Origin: CAZQKL01 sp964593895 [NCBI: uncultured bacterium]
GTDB taxonomy: Bacteria; DYJV01
Direction of reading: 5' to 3'
NCBI GenBank assembly: GCA_964593895.1
Contig: CAZQKL010000074.1
Location: 1-10,132 of the forward strand
DNA length: 10,132 nt
This document shows positions 1-7,173 of the stretch, one piece after another. Positions within the stretch are counted from its first letter, which is position 1, and each line of letters starts with the position of its first letter. The notes under the pieces were generated by a model. It did not search any database and was not told the origin of the DNA. It saw only the letters and a list, made by a program, of their open reading frames with translations. Position numbers and translations under genes: made by a program.

Positions 1-52
1 AATGTCTTGCTGCATTCATTGCCATAAGGTTGTGATTTACTACAAGTGCCAT
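1..52 (-). CDS. fliC: Flagellin, N-terminal fragment (runs off the window)
   Basis: Only the first 17 codons are inside the window. They read MALVVNHNLMAMNAARH, the strongly conserved N-terminal start of bacterial flagellin, which forms the D0 coiled-coil region needed for export and filament assembly. The ATG at 50-52 has a strong Shine-Dalgarno, AAGGAGGAG at 57-65, about 6 nt upstream. A sigma-28-type promoter and a GGA-loop hairpin precede it, both expected of a flagellin gene. Identification rests on 17 residues plus the promoter, but the motif is very distinctive. Whether this is the only flagellin in the genome cannot be seen. Confidence 0.9.
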   Translation of the reverse strand, partial: MALVVNHNLMAMNAARH

Positions 53-74
53 TTTTCTCCTCCTTGTTGTTTTT

Positions 75-88
75 TGGCATCCATGCCA
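75..88 (-). promoter_or_regulatory. Leader hairpin with GGA loop, candidate CsrA site in flagellin mRNA
   Basis: The minus strand reads TGGCATGGATGCCA, which folds as TGGCA/TGCCA with a UGGA loop. GGA in a hairpin loop is the hallmark of CsrA/RsmA binding. A second GGA-containing element is the Shine-Dalgarno itself (57-65), 9 nt further on. This two-site layout resembles the Bacillus hag leader, where CsrA blocks flagellin translation and FliW relieves it. No csrA or fliW gene is in the window, so regulation is inferred. Confidence 0.55.
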
Positions 89-104
89 TTTTTTTCTGTA
101 TATA

Positions 105-131
105 TTTTCGGCTGATTACAAAAAAACTTTA
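105..131 (-). promoter_or_regulatory. Sigma-28 (FliA/SigD) promoter of the flagellin gene
   Basis: On the minus strand TAAAGTTT (124-131) is followed after exactly 11 nt by GCCGAAAA (105-112). The known flagellar sigma-28 consensus is TAAAGTTT-N11-GCCGATAA, so the -35 box is perfect and the -10 box has one mismatch. A start around 97-100 would give a leader of about 46-48 nt. It drives the late flagellar gene after hook completion, in the usual hierarchy (inferred from the family, not seen here). Confidence 0.88.
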
Positions 132-163
132 ATTAAAATTTATTATCTGGTATTTAAAATCTT

Positions 164-1603
164 ATGAGGATTTTGATTTCTCTTATTTTGTTTGTAACAA
201 TAAATCTGCTGTGCTATTCTAATAGTTTGCCGTTAAGACACGAAGAACCGAGAAGAGCAATAATTTCTGAAGAGATGATATTAACTAAAAATTTTATAGT
301 GCCAAAAGTATGCCAGATTCCCTACTACAAAAAACCACCTTTTCAAAACTGGATGATAGCATTAACAAGCTTTAAAGATAAGTATATTTCTAATTTTGAC
401 GCAAGAATTCCATCATTAATGTTTTTTTTAATTATGGTTTTTGCTGTATTTTTTTTAACAAATAATTCAATTCCAGCAATAATTACTTTAACCTCACTAT
501 CTACGATGGTATCTTATGGAATAAAAGCTGAACCTGATATTATTTTTGCATCATTATTTTTTCTATCTTACTATTTTTTTATGAAAAAAAAATTTTTTAC
601 TTCCAGTATCTTTATGGGATTAAGCATTTTAACAAAAGGGATAACCCCTATTTTTTTCTATCCTCCAATGATAATTTTTGCTTTTTTCAATGAAAATAGA
701 AAAACCTTTTTAAAAAATTTACTCACTCATTTTATCTTTTCATTAATTTTACCTTTTTTATGGTTATTACTTTATTATTTTTACGGTAATCTAAATGAAT
801 TTATAAAAAATGCTTTTATGCAGGTTACTGAAAGAACAGTAGCTAATTTTAAAATTATCTTAAAAGATGCAAGTTTATTCCCATTTAGAGTAATTTCAGC
901 AGTAAGCCCATGGACAATTATTCTTTTTTTTGCTTTTAAAAATAATTTCAATAGAAAAGATAATATACTGCTATCATCTTCCCTAATTTTTGCTTTTATT
1001 TTCACATTGTTATTTATACTTCCATGTGGAAAAGGAAGATATTTTCTTCCAGCAGTGCCTTTTTTTGCGATTTTTTTAAGTTCATTAATTGATTTTGAAA
1101 AAAAGATAGATTTTAAAATTTTAAAATCTATAAGTTTCTTGTCTCTTATTACTTTTACTGGATTCTCAATTTTTCTTTTTATTAAAACTCATTTTTTATT
1201 AAAAAGCATATTTCTTTTTGGTTGGGGAGTAATTTTTTATTTTATTGCTTATAAAATTGAAAATATTAAACATCTTGGAATTTACTTTGCATGCACAATT
1301 CTCATTCTAAGTGTGCATTTTTTTAAATGTTACAGAGTTTTTTATCTGTATAATTATAAAAAAGATGCCAAGGTAATTTCTATTAAGCTTAAAAAATTTA
1401 ACTTGCCAGTGGTAATAGATGGCAGGTTTAGAAATTTAAAATTTATCTTTAACATTGAAAGAGAAATGAAAAAACCTGTTTATAAAAATGCTAATTTCAA
1501 AAAATTTATTTTTATTTCAAAAAATAGTATAAAAAATGGGAAATTAATTTTCACAAAAAAAGTAAAAAACGACCTATTAAAATTTTACTTAATAACACGA
1601 TGA
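164..1603 (+). CDS. GT-C family membrane glycosyltransferase (ArnT/PMT-like)
   Basis: Predicted integral membrane glycosyltransferase of 479 residues, of the type that transfers a sugar from a polyprenyl-phosphate donor on the outer face of the inner membrane. After a first membrane helix (about 1-20) comes the family signature loop: HEEPRRA at 26-32 (family usually DEPRYA, so an acidic pair is kept), EEM at 36-38, and PYYKKPPFQNW at 53-63 matching the conserved KPP motif. Many further hydrophobic helices follow up to about residue 390, with GKGRYFLP in the central part, then a basic, more polar C-terminal tail. No good ribosome binding site precedes the ATG; an A/T-rich leader is all that is seen. 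It diverges from the flagellin gene and converges on the cytochrome gene, with a 19-bp 3' overlap. The acceptor could be lipid A, a polysaccharide or flagellin; the sequence does not decide. Confidence 0.8.
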   Translation: MRILISLILFVTINLLCYSNSLPLRHEEPRRAIISEEMILTKNFIVPKVCQIPYYKKPPFQNWMIALTSFKDKYISNFDARIPSLMFFLIMVFAVFFLTNNSIPAIITLTSLSTMVSYGIKAEPDIIFASLFFLSYYFFMKKKFFTSSIFMGLSILTKGITPIFFYPPMIIFAFFNENRKTFLKNLLTHFIFSLILPFLWLLLYYFYGNLNEFIKNAFMQVTERTVANFKIILKDASLFPFRVISAVSPWTIILFFAFKNNFNRKDNILLSSSLIFAFIFTLLFILPCGKGRYFLPAVPFFAIFLSSLIDFEKKIDFKILKSISFLSLITFTGFSIFLFIKTHFLLKSIFLFGWGVIFYFIAYKIENIKHLGIYFACTILILSVHFFKCYRVFYLYNYKKDAKVISIKLKKFNLPVVIDGRFRNLKFIFNIEREMKKPVYKNANFKKFIFISKNSIKNGKLIFTKKVKNDLLKFYLITR

Positions 1604-1824
1604 CACAATAAGCATCTTAATTTTGGAGGATGATTTTTTGGTAATGTTTTATGACAATTATTACAAAATCTTTCAGCTTCTTTCTTTTTCATGGAAAAAA
1701 ATTTTTTATGATTATTATCATTAGGTAAAGGTGGAGTTGAAGGCTCTGGAGCCATCTTTAAAAAAACTATAATTAAAATTCCAATTATTATAAAAATTAA
1801 ATTTGCTATTATTTTCTTTTTCAT
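1585..1824 (-). CDS. Small membrane-anchored protein with two CxxCH haem motifs (putative dihaem cytochrome c)
   Basis: A 79-residue protein. Residues 1-23 are a basic start plus one hydrophobic helix, acting as signal anchor or uncleaved signal, which places the rest outside the membrane. A Pro-rich linker (25-35) is followed by CNNCH at 54-58 and CLLCH at 71-75, two covalent c-type haem motifs only 12 residues apart. H39 and H65 are candidate distal ligands for bis-His haems. The protein ends 4 residues after the second motif. Its ATG overlaps the TGA of the phosphohexomutase gene (ATGA), so it is translationally coupled as the last gene of the minus-strand string. Its 3' end overlaps the glycosyltransferase gene by 19 bp, convergently. 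I do not recognise a named family. A zinc-ribbon-like CxxC pair is an alternative, but the His after each motif and the export signal favour haem. Confidence 0.7.
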   Translation of the reverse strand: MKKKIIANLIFIIIGILIIVFLKMAPEPSTPPLPNDNNHKKFFSMKKKEAERFCNNCHKTLPKNHPPKLRCLLCHRVIK

Positions 1825-3224
1825 AGTAATTTTCTTAAAATTTCTTCTATTTTTTTTCTATAAAAATCTCTTTTTTCAGGAGTATAACCCTCAAATCTTA
1901 AAACTAAAACAGGTTGAGTGTTACTTGCTCTTACAAGTCCCCATCCACTTTTAAAAATTATTCTAATTCCATCTATTGTTATAATATCTTCAATTTCCTC
2001 GTCCAGCTCATGAATTTCTTTAATTTTCTCTTTTAAAATTTCAGGAATTTTAAACTTTTTATTTTCTGGACAATCTATTCTTATTTCTTCTGTAACATAA
2101 GTTTCAGGTAAATCAGAGATTATTTCACTTAATCTTTTCCCTTCTTTTACAATTATTTCCACAAGTCTCAATCCTGCATAAATAGCATCATCATATCCAA
2201 AATATCTATCTGCAAAGAAAATATGCCCACTCATTTCTCCTGCTATTTTAGCTTTTTCTTCTTTTAATTTCTTTTTTATCAGAGAATGACCTGTTTTCCA
2301 CATAATTGGTATACCACCATTTTTTTCAACATCGTCAAAAAGCACCTGAGAACATTTTACATCTCCAATAATTTTAGCTCCCTTTTCATTTTTTAAAATT
2401 TCCCTTGAATAAATTATAAGCAATTGGTCTCCCCAAATAATCTTACCATTTTCGTCAACAGCTCCAATTCTATCAGCATCACCATCAAAACCAATTCCAA
2501 GATATGCTTTTTCTTTTTTAACTTTATCAATTAAAAATCTTAAATTTTCAACTATTGTTGGGTCAGGATGATGATTTGGAAAATTTCCATCAGGTTCTGA
2601 AAATAAATCAATTACTTCAAAATCTAATCTCTTTAAAATTTCAGGAGCAACAAAACCTGCAACACCATTACCTGAATCTAAAACCACTTTAAATTTTCCT
2701 TTACCTTTAATATCTTTAAAATGATTAACCATAAAATCAATATAATGACTACAAATATCGTAATCTTTTACACTTCCTTTTAAAAATTTATTCTCAAATT
2801 CCCCAATATTCTTTGTAATTTTGTATATTTCTAAAATTTCATCATCTGATAATGTTTCCTTATTAACACACAATTTAAATCCATTAAATTCTGGAGGGTT
2901 GTGGCTACCTGTTATCATTATCCCGCCATCAATATTTTCTAAAACAAATAAAGAAAAATATAGTAATGGCGTTGGACACATTCCAAGATTGATTACATTA
3001 ATTCCCAAACTGGTTAATGCTTCCTTTAAATCATTAAAAAATCTCTCTGAAGACAATCTTGCATCCCGTCCTATTGTAACAGTTAATTTATTGAAATCTT
3101 TTCCAGTTCTATTTTTTAAGTAAATTCCATAAGCTTTTCCAATTAATCTTACAGTTTCATCAGTTAAATCTTTATCAACAATTCCTCTAATATCGTATTT
3201 TCTAAAAATCTCTTTATTAACCAT
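1821..3224 (-). CDS. manB: Phosphomannomutase/phosphoglucomutase
   Basis: A 467-residue alpha-D-phosphohexomutase that interconverts hexose 6-phosphates and 1-phosphates to supply sugar nucleotides for cell-surface glycans. All four family signatures are present: the active-site phosphoserine loop TGSHNP (105-110, Ser107), the Mg-binding DGDADR (247-252), the sugar-recognition loop GEMSGH (329-334), and the phosphate-binding RASNTQP (432-438) in the C-terminal domain. The N-terminal FRKYDIRG also fits. Length agrees with AlgC/ManB enzymes. The ATG is preceded by AAGGGGG, which overlaps the yraN stop. The gene sits at the end of the ribosomal/tRNA operon and could serve the glycosyltransferase nearby; that link is inference. 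Substrate preference (mannose or glucose) cannot be read from the sequence. Confidence 0.93.
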   Translation of the reverse strand: MVNKEIFRKYDIRGIVDKDLTDETVRLIGKAYGIYLKNRTGKDFNKLTVTIGRDARLSSERFFNDLKEALTSLGINVINLGMCPTPLLYFSLFVLENIDGGIMITGSHNPPEFNGFKLCVNKETLSDDEILEIYKITKNIGEFENKFLKGSVKDYDICSHYIDFMVNHFKDIKGKGKFKVVLDSGNGVAGFVAPEILKRLDFEVIDLFSEPDGNFPNHHPDPTIVENLRFLIDKVKKEKAYLGIGFDGDADRIGAVDENGKIIWGDQLLIIYSREILKNEKGAKIIGDVKCSQVLFDDVEKNGGIPIMWKTGHSLIKKKLKEEKAKIAGEMSGHIFFADRYFGYDDAIYAGLRLVEIIVKEGKRLSEIISDLPETYVTEEIRIDCPENKKFKIPEILKEKIKEIHELDEEIEDIITIDGIRIIFKSGWGLVRASNTQPVLVLRFEGYTPEKRDFYRKKIEEILRKLL

Positions 3225-3233
3225 TTTTCCCCC

Positions 3234-3581
3234 TTAAAAAAATACATTTTTGTAGTGAGTTAATTTAACATTATTAAAATCATTAATAGCTATTACATCA
3301 ATTCTTAGTCTTTTGTTTTTAACTTTAAAATTTTTAAGAAAGTATCCAGCTACTTTTCTTATTTTTTCAAGCTTTCTTTTTGTAATACTTTCTTCAGCTT
3401 TTCCAAAATTTGGATTTGTTCTGTATTTTACCTCAACAAATATTATGAAATTATCTTTTTCAGCAATTATATCAATTTCTCCATATTTTGTTCTAAAATT
3501 TTTTTCAATAATTTTGTATCCATTATTAATCAAATAATCCAATGCTATTTTTTCTCCATACTTTCCACTACTAATAGACAC
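3234..3581 (-). CDS. yraN: YraN family (UPF0102) endonuclease-fold protein
   Basis: A 115-residue protein, the usual size for the family. It has the restriction-endonuclease-like core: E10 in the first helix, GEIDIIA at 34-40 (D37), and FVEVKYR at 48-54, giving the E-D-ExK arrangement. The GKAEESITKRKLEKIRK segment matches the family's conserved C-terminal helix. The biochemical role is poorly known; a Holliday-junction-resolvase-like nuclease is the usual suggestion. The start is GTG (3579-3581) lying 11 bp inside the rnhB end, with AAGGA about 9 nt upstream within rnhB. Adjacency to rnhB is common in many bacteria, which supports the call. Confidence 0.93.
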   Translation of the reverse strand: MSISSGKYGEKIALDYLINNGYKIIEKNFRTKYGEIDIIAEKDNFIIFVEVKYRTNPNFGKAEESITKRKLEKIRKVAGYFLKNFKVKNKRLRIDVIAINDFNNVKLTHYKNVFF

Positions 3582-4155
3582 CTTTAAAAGTCCTTCTATG
3601 AATTGGACTTATTCCAAATTTTTTTATTAATTTTTTATGCAATCTTGTTGGATATCCTTTATGCTTATGAAACTCATAATGAGGGTAAATTTTTGAATAA
3701 TTTTCCATAATTTTGTCTCTTATATATTTTGCAACAATTGATGCAGAAGCAATAGATAACGATTTTGAATCACCATGAGGTATTGCAATCTCGTTATATC
3801 CTGAATTTGGAAGCTTATTTCCATCAACAAGAACCAAATCTGGTTTAATTTTAAGCTTTAATATAGCTTTTTTCATCGCTAAAAGAGAGGCATTTAAAAT
3901 ATTTATTTCATCAATAACTTTATTGGAAATTGCACAGATGCCTATTGATAAAGCTATATTTTTGATTAAAAAAAAAGCTTTCTCCCTTTTTTCGGAAGAA
4001 AGCTTTTTTGAATCATTAATTAGCTCTGAACAGAAATTATCAGGTAAAATTACGCAAGCAGCAACTACTGGACCTGCAAGAGGCCCTCTTCCAGCTTCAT
4101 CTACACCTGCAATTATTTTAAATTTTTCTCTAAATTGCCTGTCAAATTCATACAT
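3571..4155 (-). CDS. rnhB: Ribonuclease HII
   Basis: RNase HII of 194 residues, which cuts RNA in RNA-DNA hybrids and removes single ribonucleotides from DNA. The catalytic acidic residues are visible: D19 and E20 in GVDEAGRGPLAGP, D111 in VLVDGN, and D129 in HGDSKS. DSKKLS (48-53), the SIASASIVAKYIRD segment and the C-terminal YPHYEFHKHKGYPT and HRRTF segments also match. The ATG is 8 bp after the rplS stop, with no strong Shine-Dalgarno, so coupling to rplS translation is likely. The coding sequence contains a perfect 13-bp inverted repeat (3971-4009), described separately. Position after rplS is typical. Confidence 0.96.
   Translation of the reverse strand: MYEFDRQFREKFKIIAGVDEAGRGPLAGPVVAACVILPDNFCSELINDSKKLSSEKREKAFFLIKNIALSIGICAISNKVIDEINILNASLLAMKKAILKLKIKPDLVLVDGNKLPNSGYNEIAIPHGDSKSLSIASASIVAKYIRDKIMENYSKIYPHYEFHKHKGYPTRLHKKLIKKFGISPIHRRTFKGVY
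3971..4009 (-). repeat. Perfect 13-bp inverted repeat followed by a T run, inside rnhB
   Basis: Arms 3971-3983 and 3997-4009 are perfect reverse complements (AAAAAAGCTTTCT / AGAAAGCTTTTTT) around a 13-nt loop. On the transcribed strand the second arm merges into a run of nine T (4004 down from 3976 by position 3968), so it resembles a weak intrinsic terminator. The stem has only three G/C pairs. It encodes the conserved DSKKLS region and the following KREKAFF, so much of it may be protein-driven. A role as intragenic attenuator is only possible. Confidence 0.4.
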
Positions 4156-4163
4156 TAAAATTT

Positions 4164-4505
4164 TTATCTTAATTCTTTAACAGTAGCAGATTTTCCTTTT
4201 AAATTTCTTAAATAATACAACTTTGCTCTTCTTACTTTTCCTCTTTTTACAACTTCAATTTTTTCAATCATTGGAGAATGAAGAGGAAATATTCTCTCAA
4301 CACCAATTCCAGAAGATTCTTTTCTCACAGTAAAAGATGAACCAAGCCCATTATTTCTTTTTTTTATAACAATTCCTTCAAAAATCTGAATTCTTTCCTT
4401 TTCTCCTTCTCTAATTCTATAATGAACCCTTACAGTATCCCCTGCCCTAAATTGAGGAATATCCATTCTCATCTGTTCAAATTCAATAAAATCAAGTTTA
4501 TTCAT
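4164..4505 (-). CDS. rplS: 50S ribosomal protein L19
   Basis: Ribosomal protein L19, near the 30S-50S interface. It shows the family's [49 protein letters not shown] and [12 protein letters not shown] segments. I start it at ATG 4503-4505 (113 residues, near the usual 115). A GTG three codons upstream is in frame but lies inside the Shine-Dalgarno AAGGAGGTG (4512-4520), which sits 8 nt from this ATG; that makes the ATG the better choice. The TAA of trmD overlaps the same Shine-Dalgarno. The trmD-rplS order is the standard operon order. Confidence 0.96.
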   Translation of the reverse strand: MNKLDFIEFEQMRMDIPQFRAGDTVRVHYRIREGEKERIQIFEGIVIKKRNNGLGSSFTVRKESSGIGVERIFPLHSPMIEKIEVVKRGKVRRAKLYYLRNLKGKSATVKELR

Positions 4506-4518
4506 AATTTTCACCTCC

Positions 4519-5802
4519 TTAAAAGCCTAATATTCTATCAATAATTATTGAAACAGCACTTCTTACTGATAGATGATTAAAATCTGTAAGTCCATATATA
4601 GGTTCAAGCATATAATCCATTTTATCTTTTATTTCATTTGAAAGCCCCCAACCTGTTCCAAATACAAGTAATAAAGCATTATTTTTCCCTATTTCTTTTA
4701 ATTGTGAAAATGTAATTGTTTTTTTATAAATTTTTGCACTTGTGCCAACTAATTTTAAATTTCTTTTTGTTAATGATTTTACATCATTTATAGCTTCTTC
4801 AAAATATTTTTTAACATCTATAACTTTTAAAGCTTCCTTTCTTGAAGGATTAAATTCTTTACCATAACCTTCTGTCCAGTGCCTTATAACCCTTAAAGCA
4901 TAATTTATCTGTTCTGAATCAGGTGTAACAATATAATATTTTTTTATTCCATAAGTTCTGCAAACTCTTGCTATATCATGAATATCCATGTGAGTAATTG
5001 CAGTAGAAACAATTTCACCTTTTTTATTCAAAACTGGATAATGTAAAAGAGCAACATAAATTTCATAATCTTTTAAAATTAACTCTTTTATTTTTTCAAT
5101 TTCACTTCTATCTAAAATTCTTTTTCTTTCAATTATTAAATCCAGCCTATTTTTTACTGTAATTTCAATAGATTTATCTTTACGCCATTTTTCAATATTT
5201 CTATGATGACCACTTAATAAAATTTCAGGAACCTTTAAGCCATTAAAATCAAATGGTCTTGTATATTGGGGATATTCTAAAAAAATATCCTGAAAACTTT
5301 CATATTTTATACTTTCCTCTTTTCCTACAACTCCAGGAATTAACCTTGAGATAGCTTCAATTAAAACACATGCACCAACTTCTCCACCCATAATAACATA
5401 ATCACCAATTGAAATTTCATAATCAACCCAATTTTTTACTCTTTCATCTATACCTTCATATCTTGGACAAATAATTGTTAAATATTTTTCATCTTTTAAT
5501 TTATTAGCTAATTCTTGGTTAAACTTTATTCCTTTTGCACTTAAAAGAATAACTTTTCCCTTTTTTTCATCTGTCAAAGAGCTTAAAGCATTTATAACTG
5601 GCTCTGGTTTTAATATCATTCCAGAGCCACCACCATATGGCACATCATCAACTTGCTTATGTTTATCTTTACAAAAATCTCTAATATTTAAAAAATTAAA
5701 ACTTACAAGATTTTTTTCTTTAGCCCTTTTTAAAAGTGAATAGTTAACAAAACATTCAACAATTTCAGGGAAAATTGATAAAATATTAAAAGTTATACCC
5801 AA
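4519..5802 (-). CDS. trmD: TrmD tRNA (guanine37-N1)-methyltransferase fused to a Tm1570-type SPOUT methyltransferase domain
   Basis: A two-domain fusion of 427 residues; plain TrmD is about 240. Residues 1-about 235 are Trm[17 protein letters not shown] (53-68), [10 protein letters not shown] (113-122) and [10 protein letters not shown] (132-141) form the trefoil-knot SAM site, and [15 protein letters not shown] and LLSGHH follow. TrmD makes m1G37 in tRNAs, preventing +1 frameshifting. Residues about 247-427 match the SPOUT family of Thermotoga Tm1570: [47 protein letters not shown], and the end motif [16 protein letters not shown]. The fusion implies two RNA methylations on one chain; the second target is not readable here. 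The start is TTG at 5800-5802, directly after the rimM stop, with AGAGGC about 8 nt upstream. E168 stands where E. coli TrmD has catalytic Asp169 by hand alignment. Confidence 0.93.
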   Translation of the reverse strand: MGITFNILSIFPEIVECFVNYSLLKRAKEKNLVSFNFLNIRDFCKDKHKQVDDVPYGGGSGMILKPEPVINALSSLTDEKKGKVILLSAKGIKFNQELANKLKDEKYLTIICPRYEGIDERVKNWVDYEISIGDYVIMGGEVGACVLIEAISRLIPGVVGKEESIKYESFQDIFLEYPQYTRPFDFNGLKVPEILLSGHHRNIEKWRKDKSIEITVKNRLDLIIERKRILDRSEIEKIKELILKDYEIYVALLHYPVLNKKGEIVSTAITHMDIHDIARVCRTYGIKKYYIVTPDSEQINYALRVIRHWTEGYGKEFNPSRKEALKVIDVKKYFEEAINDVKSLTKRNLKLVGTSAKIYKKTITFSQLKEIGKNNALLLVFGTGWGLSNEIKDKMDYMLEPIYGLTDFNHLSVRSAVSIIIDRILGF

Positions 5803-6309
5803 TTAAACAGCCTCTAAAAGAGACACTTTAATAATTTTCAAATCAATATCTACTTCTTTAACAACTTCGTCAATAAAGGGTATTAAAATTTCCTCTTTTC
5901 CCTTTTTTACAACTAAAACTTCATTGCTTTTTGCATCTATTAAATCAACAACCTTACCTACAAAACCTTTATCCTCATCAAAAACTTTGCAACCAATTAA
6001 ATCAAACCAAAAATATTCATCTTCATCAAGTTCAGGTAGCTGGTCTTCTTTAATATATATTGACCTACCCTTTAATTTTGCTTCTACTTCATTTATTGAA
6101 TTGTATTCTTTAAATTTTACAAGAACAAAATTTTTATGAAATCTAAACTTTTCAACATTTAATTTTTTCGGTTCACCTCGTTCAAAAATATAAATTTCTT
6201 TATAATTGAAATCCTCTAAATTATTCCCAAAATATTTTACTCTAACTTCACCTTTTAAACCATGATGTCTTGTTATTTGGCCTATTTTTATAAATTTTTC
6301 CCTACTCAA
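5803..6309 (-). CDS. rimM: 16S rRNA processing / 30S maturation factor RimM
   Basis: RimM of 168 residues, which assists assembly of the 30S head and binds ribosomal protein S19. The N-terminal RimM barrel (about 7-85) starts with [19 protein letters not shown], the family signature. The C-terminal PRC-barrel-like domain (about 98-165) has [23 protein letters not shown] and [14 protein letters not shown]. The start is TTG (6307-6309), overlapping the khpA stop region, with GGAG just upstream in khpA; the spacing of about 4 nt is short. No better in-frame ATG lies close by. It sits between khpA and trmD as in many bacteria. Confidence 0.95.
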   Translation of the reverse strand: MSREKFIKIGQITRHHGLKGEVRVKYFGNNLEDFNYKEIYIFERGEPKKLNVEKFRFHKNFVLVKFKEYNSINEVEAKLKGRSIYIKEDQLPELDEDEYFWFDLIGCKVFDEDKGFVGKVVDLIDAKSNEVLVVKKGKEEILIPFIDEVVKEVDIDLKIIKVSLLEAV

Positions 6310-6535
6310 TTATCTCCAATACTGCTCTTTTATTTACTTTATTTGAAGCAGCAGCTAAAATTGTTCTTAAAGCTCTTGCAGTTTTTCCTTGTTTTCCAAT
6401 AATTTTACCAAGGTCTTCTTTTGCTACCTGAAGCTCAATGACAGATGTTTTTTCACCTTCAATTTCAGTAACTTTTACCTTTTCTGGATAATCAACAAGA
6501 CTCTTAGCGATGAATTCAACAAGCTCTTTTAACAT
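6302..6535 (-). CDS. khpA: KH-domain RNA-binding protein KhpA
   Basis: A 77-residue single KH-domain protein (also called YlqC). The GxxG RNA-gripping loop is in [18 protein letters not shown] (from residue 43, loop IGKQG 46-50), preceded by the PEKVKV and [12 protein letters not shown] strands. Such proteins bind RNA, often with KhpB, and affect cell division or ribosome function; which role applies here is unknown. The ATG overlaps the rpsP stop by one base (TAATG), with AAAGGAGGG as Shine-Dalgarno inside rpsP. The rpsP-khpA-rimM-trmD-rplS order is widely conserved. Confidence 0.95.
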   Translation of the reverse strand: MLKELVEFIAKSLVDYPEKVKVTEIEGEKTSVIELQVAKEDLGKIIGKQGKTARALRTILAAASNKVNKRAVLEIIE

Positions 6536-6798
6536 TATTCTTGCCCTCCTTTTTCACTCAAAATTTTTGTATTTTCAATTAATTTAGCCACTGTATTTGA
6601 TGGTTTCGCACCATTTTTTAGCCAATAAATTAACCTTTCTTTATTAAATTTAATTATTGATGGATTTGGTAAGGGGTCATAATAACCTACAATTTCAACA
6701 AATCTTCCATCTCTTGGTGCTTCTGAATGAGCAACAACAATTCTGTAAAATGGTCTTTTTTTCCTCCCAAATCTTTGACATCTAATTCTTACTGCCAT
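6535..6798 (-). CDS. rpsP: 30S ribosomal protein S16
   Basis: Ribosomal protein S16, 87 residues, a primary binder of 16S rRNA in the 30S body. The N-terminus [19 protein letters not shown] followed by [15 protein letters not shown] and GYYDPLPNP is the family signature. ATG 6796-6798 has GAGGTGA about 6 nt upstream. It follows the only sizeable gap in the minus-strand string (6799-6870), so it may start its own transcript. Confidence 0.97.
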   Translation of the reverse strand: MAVRIRCQRFGRKKRPFYRIVVAHSEAPRDGRFVEIVGYYDPLPNPSIIKFNKERLIYWLKNGAKPSNTVAKLIENTKILSEKGGQE

Positions 6799-6870
6799 TT
6801 TATCACCTCAAAAATAATTTAATGTGAAAATCACCCATATAGAAAAAAATAAAAAAAATCAAGAAAAATT
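6799..6870 (-). promoter_or_regulatory. 72-bp gap upstream of rpsP, possible promoter region
   Basis: This is the longest untranslated gap on the minus strand inside the gene string. It is very A/T-rich. A TTGATT at about -35 position followed 15 nt later by TATATG is a weak sigma-70-like pair. A short GTGA/TCAC stem lies nearer rpsP. In so A/T-rich a region these matches carry little weight; the argument is mainly that every other junction is overlapping or nearly so. Confidence 0.3.
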
Positions 6871-7173
6871 TTACTCATCTTCACTTTTTTTTGCAACTTT
6901 TATAAATGGAGAAATAACCTTTTTCTCTTCATCTAAATATTCATCAATTCTCCTAATATATTGATAAGGAACAAGAATTCTCTTTTTATCACCAAATTCC
7001 TTTCTCAATTCATCTTCTTCAGGTGTTATAACCATTTTTGATGGGTCTGACAAAATAAAATCTGAAATTTCTAAAAAACCAAAAAACTCACTTTCCCTTA
7101 TTGTTTGAGCTTTAATATCAAATTCCTTTTTCCCTGTAACAAATTGAATTCTGTATAACTCTTTTTTACTCAT
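6871..7173 (-). CDS. DUF1820 family protein
   Basis: A soluble 100-residue protein beginning MSKKELYRIQFVTGKKEF, with ESEFFGFLEISDFI and RILVPYQYIRRIDE. This agrees with my memory of the DUF1820 family (Pseudomonas-type members start MSKKPLYRIQFV...). No biochemical function is established to my knowledge. Its start overlaps the trmJ stop by 8 bp, with AGAGGT about 10 nt upstream, so it is coupled to trmJ. A highly charged C-terminal tail (KKSEDE) ends it. The gap to rpsP follows. Confidence 0.75.
   Translation of the reverse strand: MSKKELYRIQFVTGKKEFDIKAQTIRESEFFGFLEISDFILSDPSKMVITPEEDELRKEFGDKKRILVPYQYIRRIDEYLDEEKKVISPFIKVAKKSEDE

Noticed and set aside
118-146. Sigma-70 promoter for the plus-strand glycosyltransferase (TATTAT at 141-146)
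   Set aside because: No -35 box at proper spacing, and such hexamers are frequent in A/T-rich DNA; not listed as a feature.
1561-1589. AGTAAAA/TTTTACT inverted repeat at the convergent gene ends as a terminator
   Set aside because: Seven mostly A-T pairs, one G-C pair and a long loop; too weak to call in this composition.
2821-3123. Plus-strand open frame of 100 codons opposite the phosphohexomutase gene, and similar frames at 3313, 3923, 5924 and 9534
   Set aside because: All lie antisense to well-identified genes and show no family motifs; they are by-products of A/T-rich codon use.
4506-4514. GTG at 4512-4514 as the start of L19
   Set aside because: It lies inside the Shine-Dalgarno AAGGAGGTG; the ATG at 4503-4505 is correctly spaced and gives the usual N-terminus.
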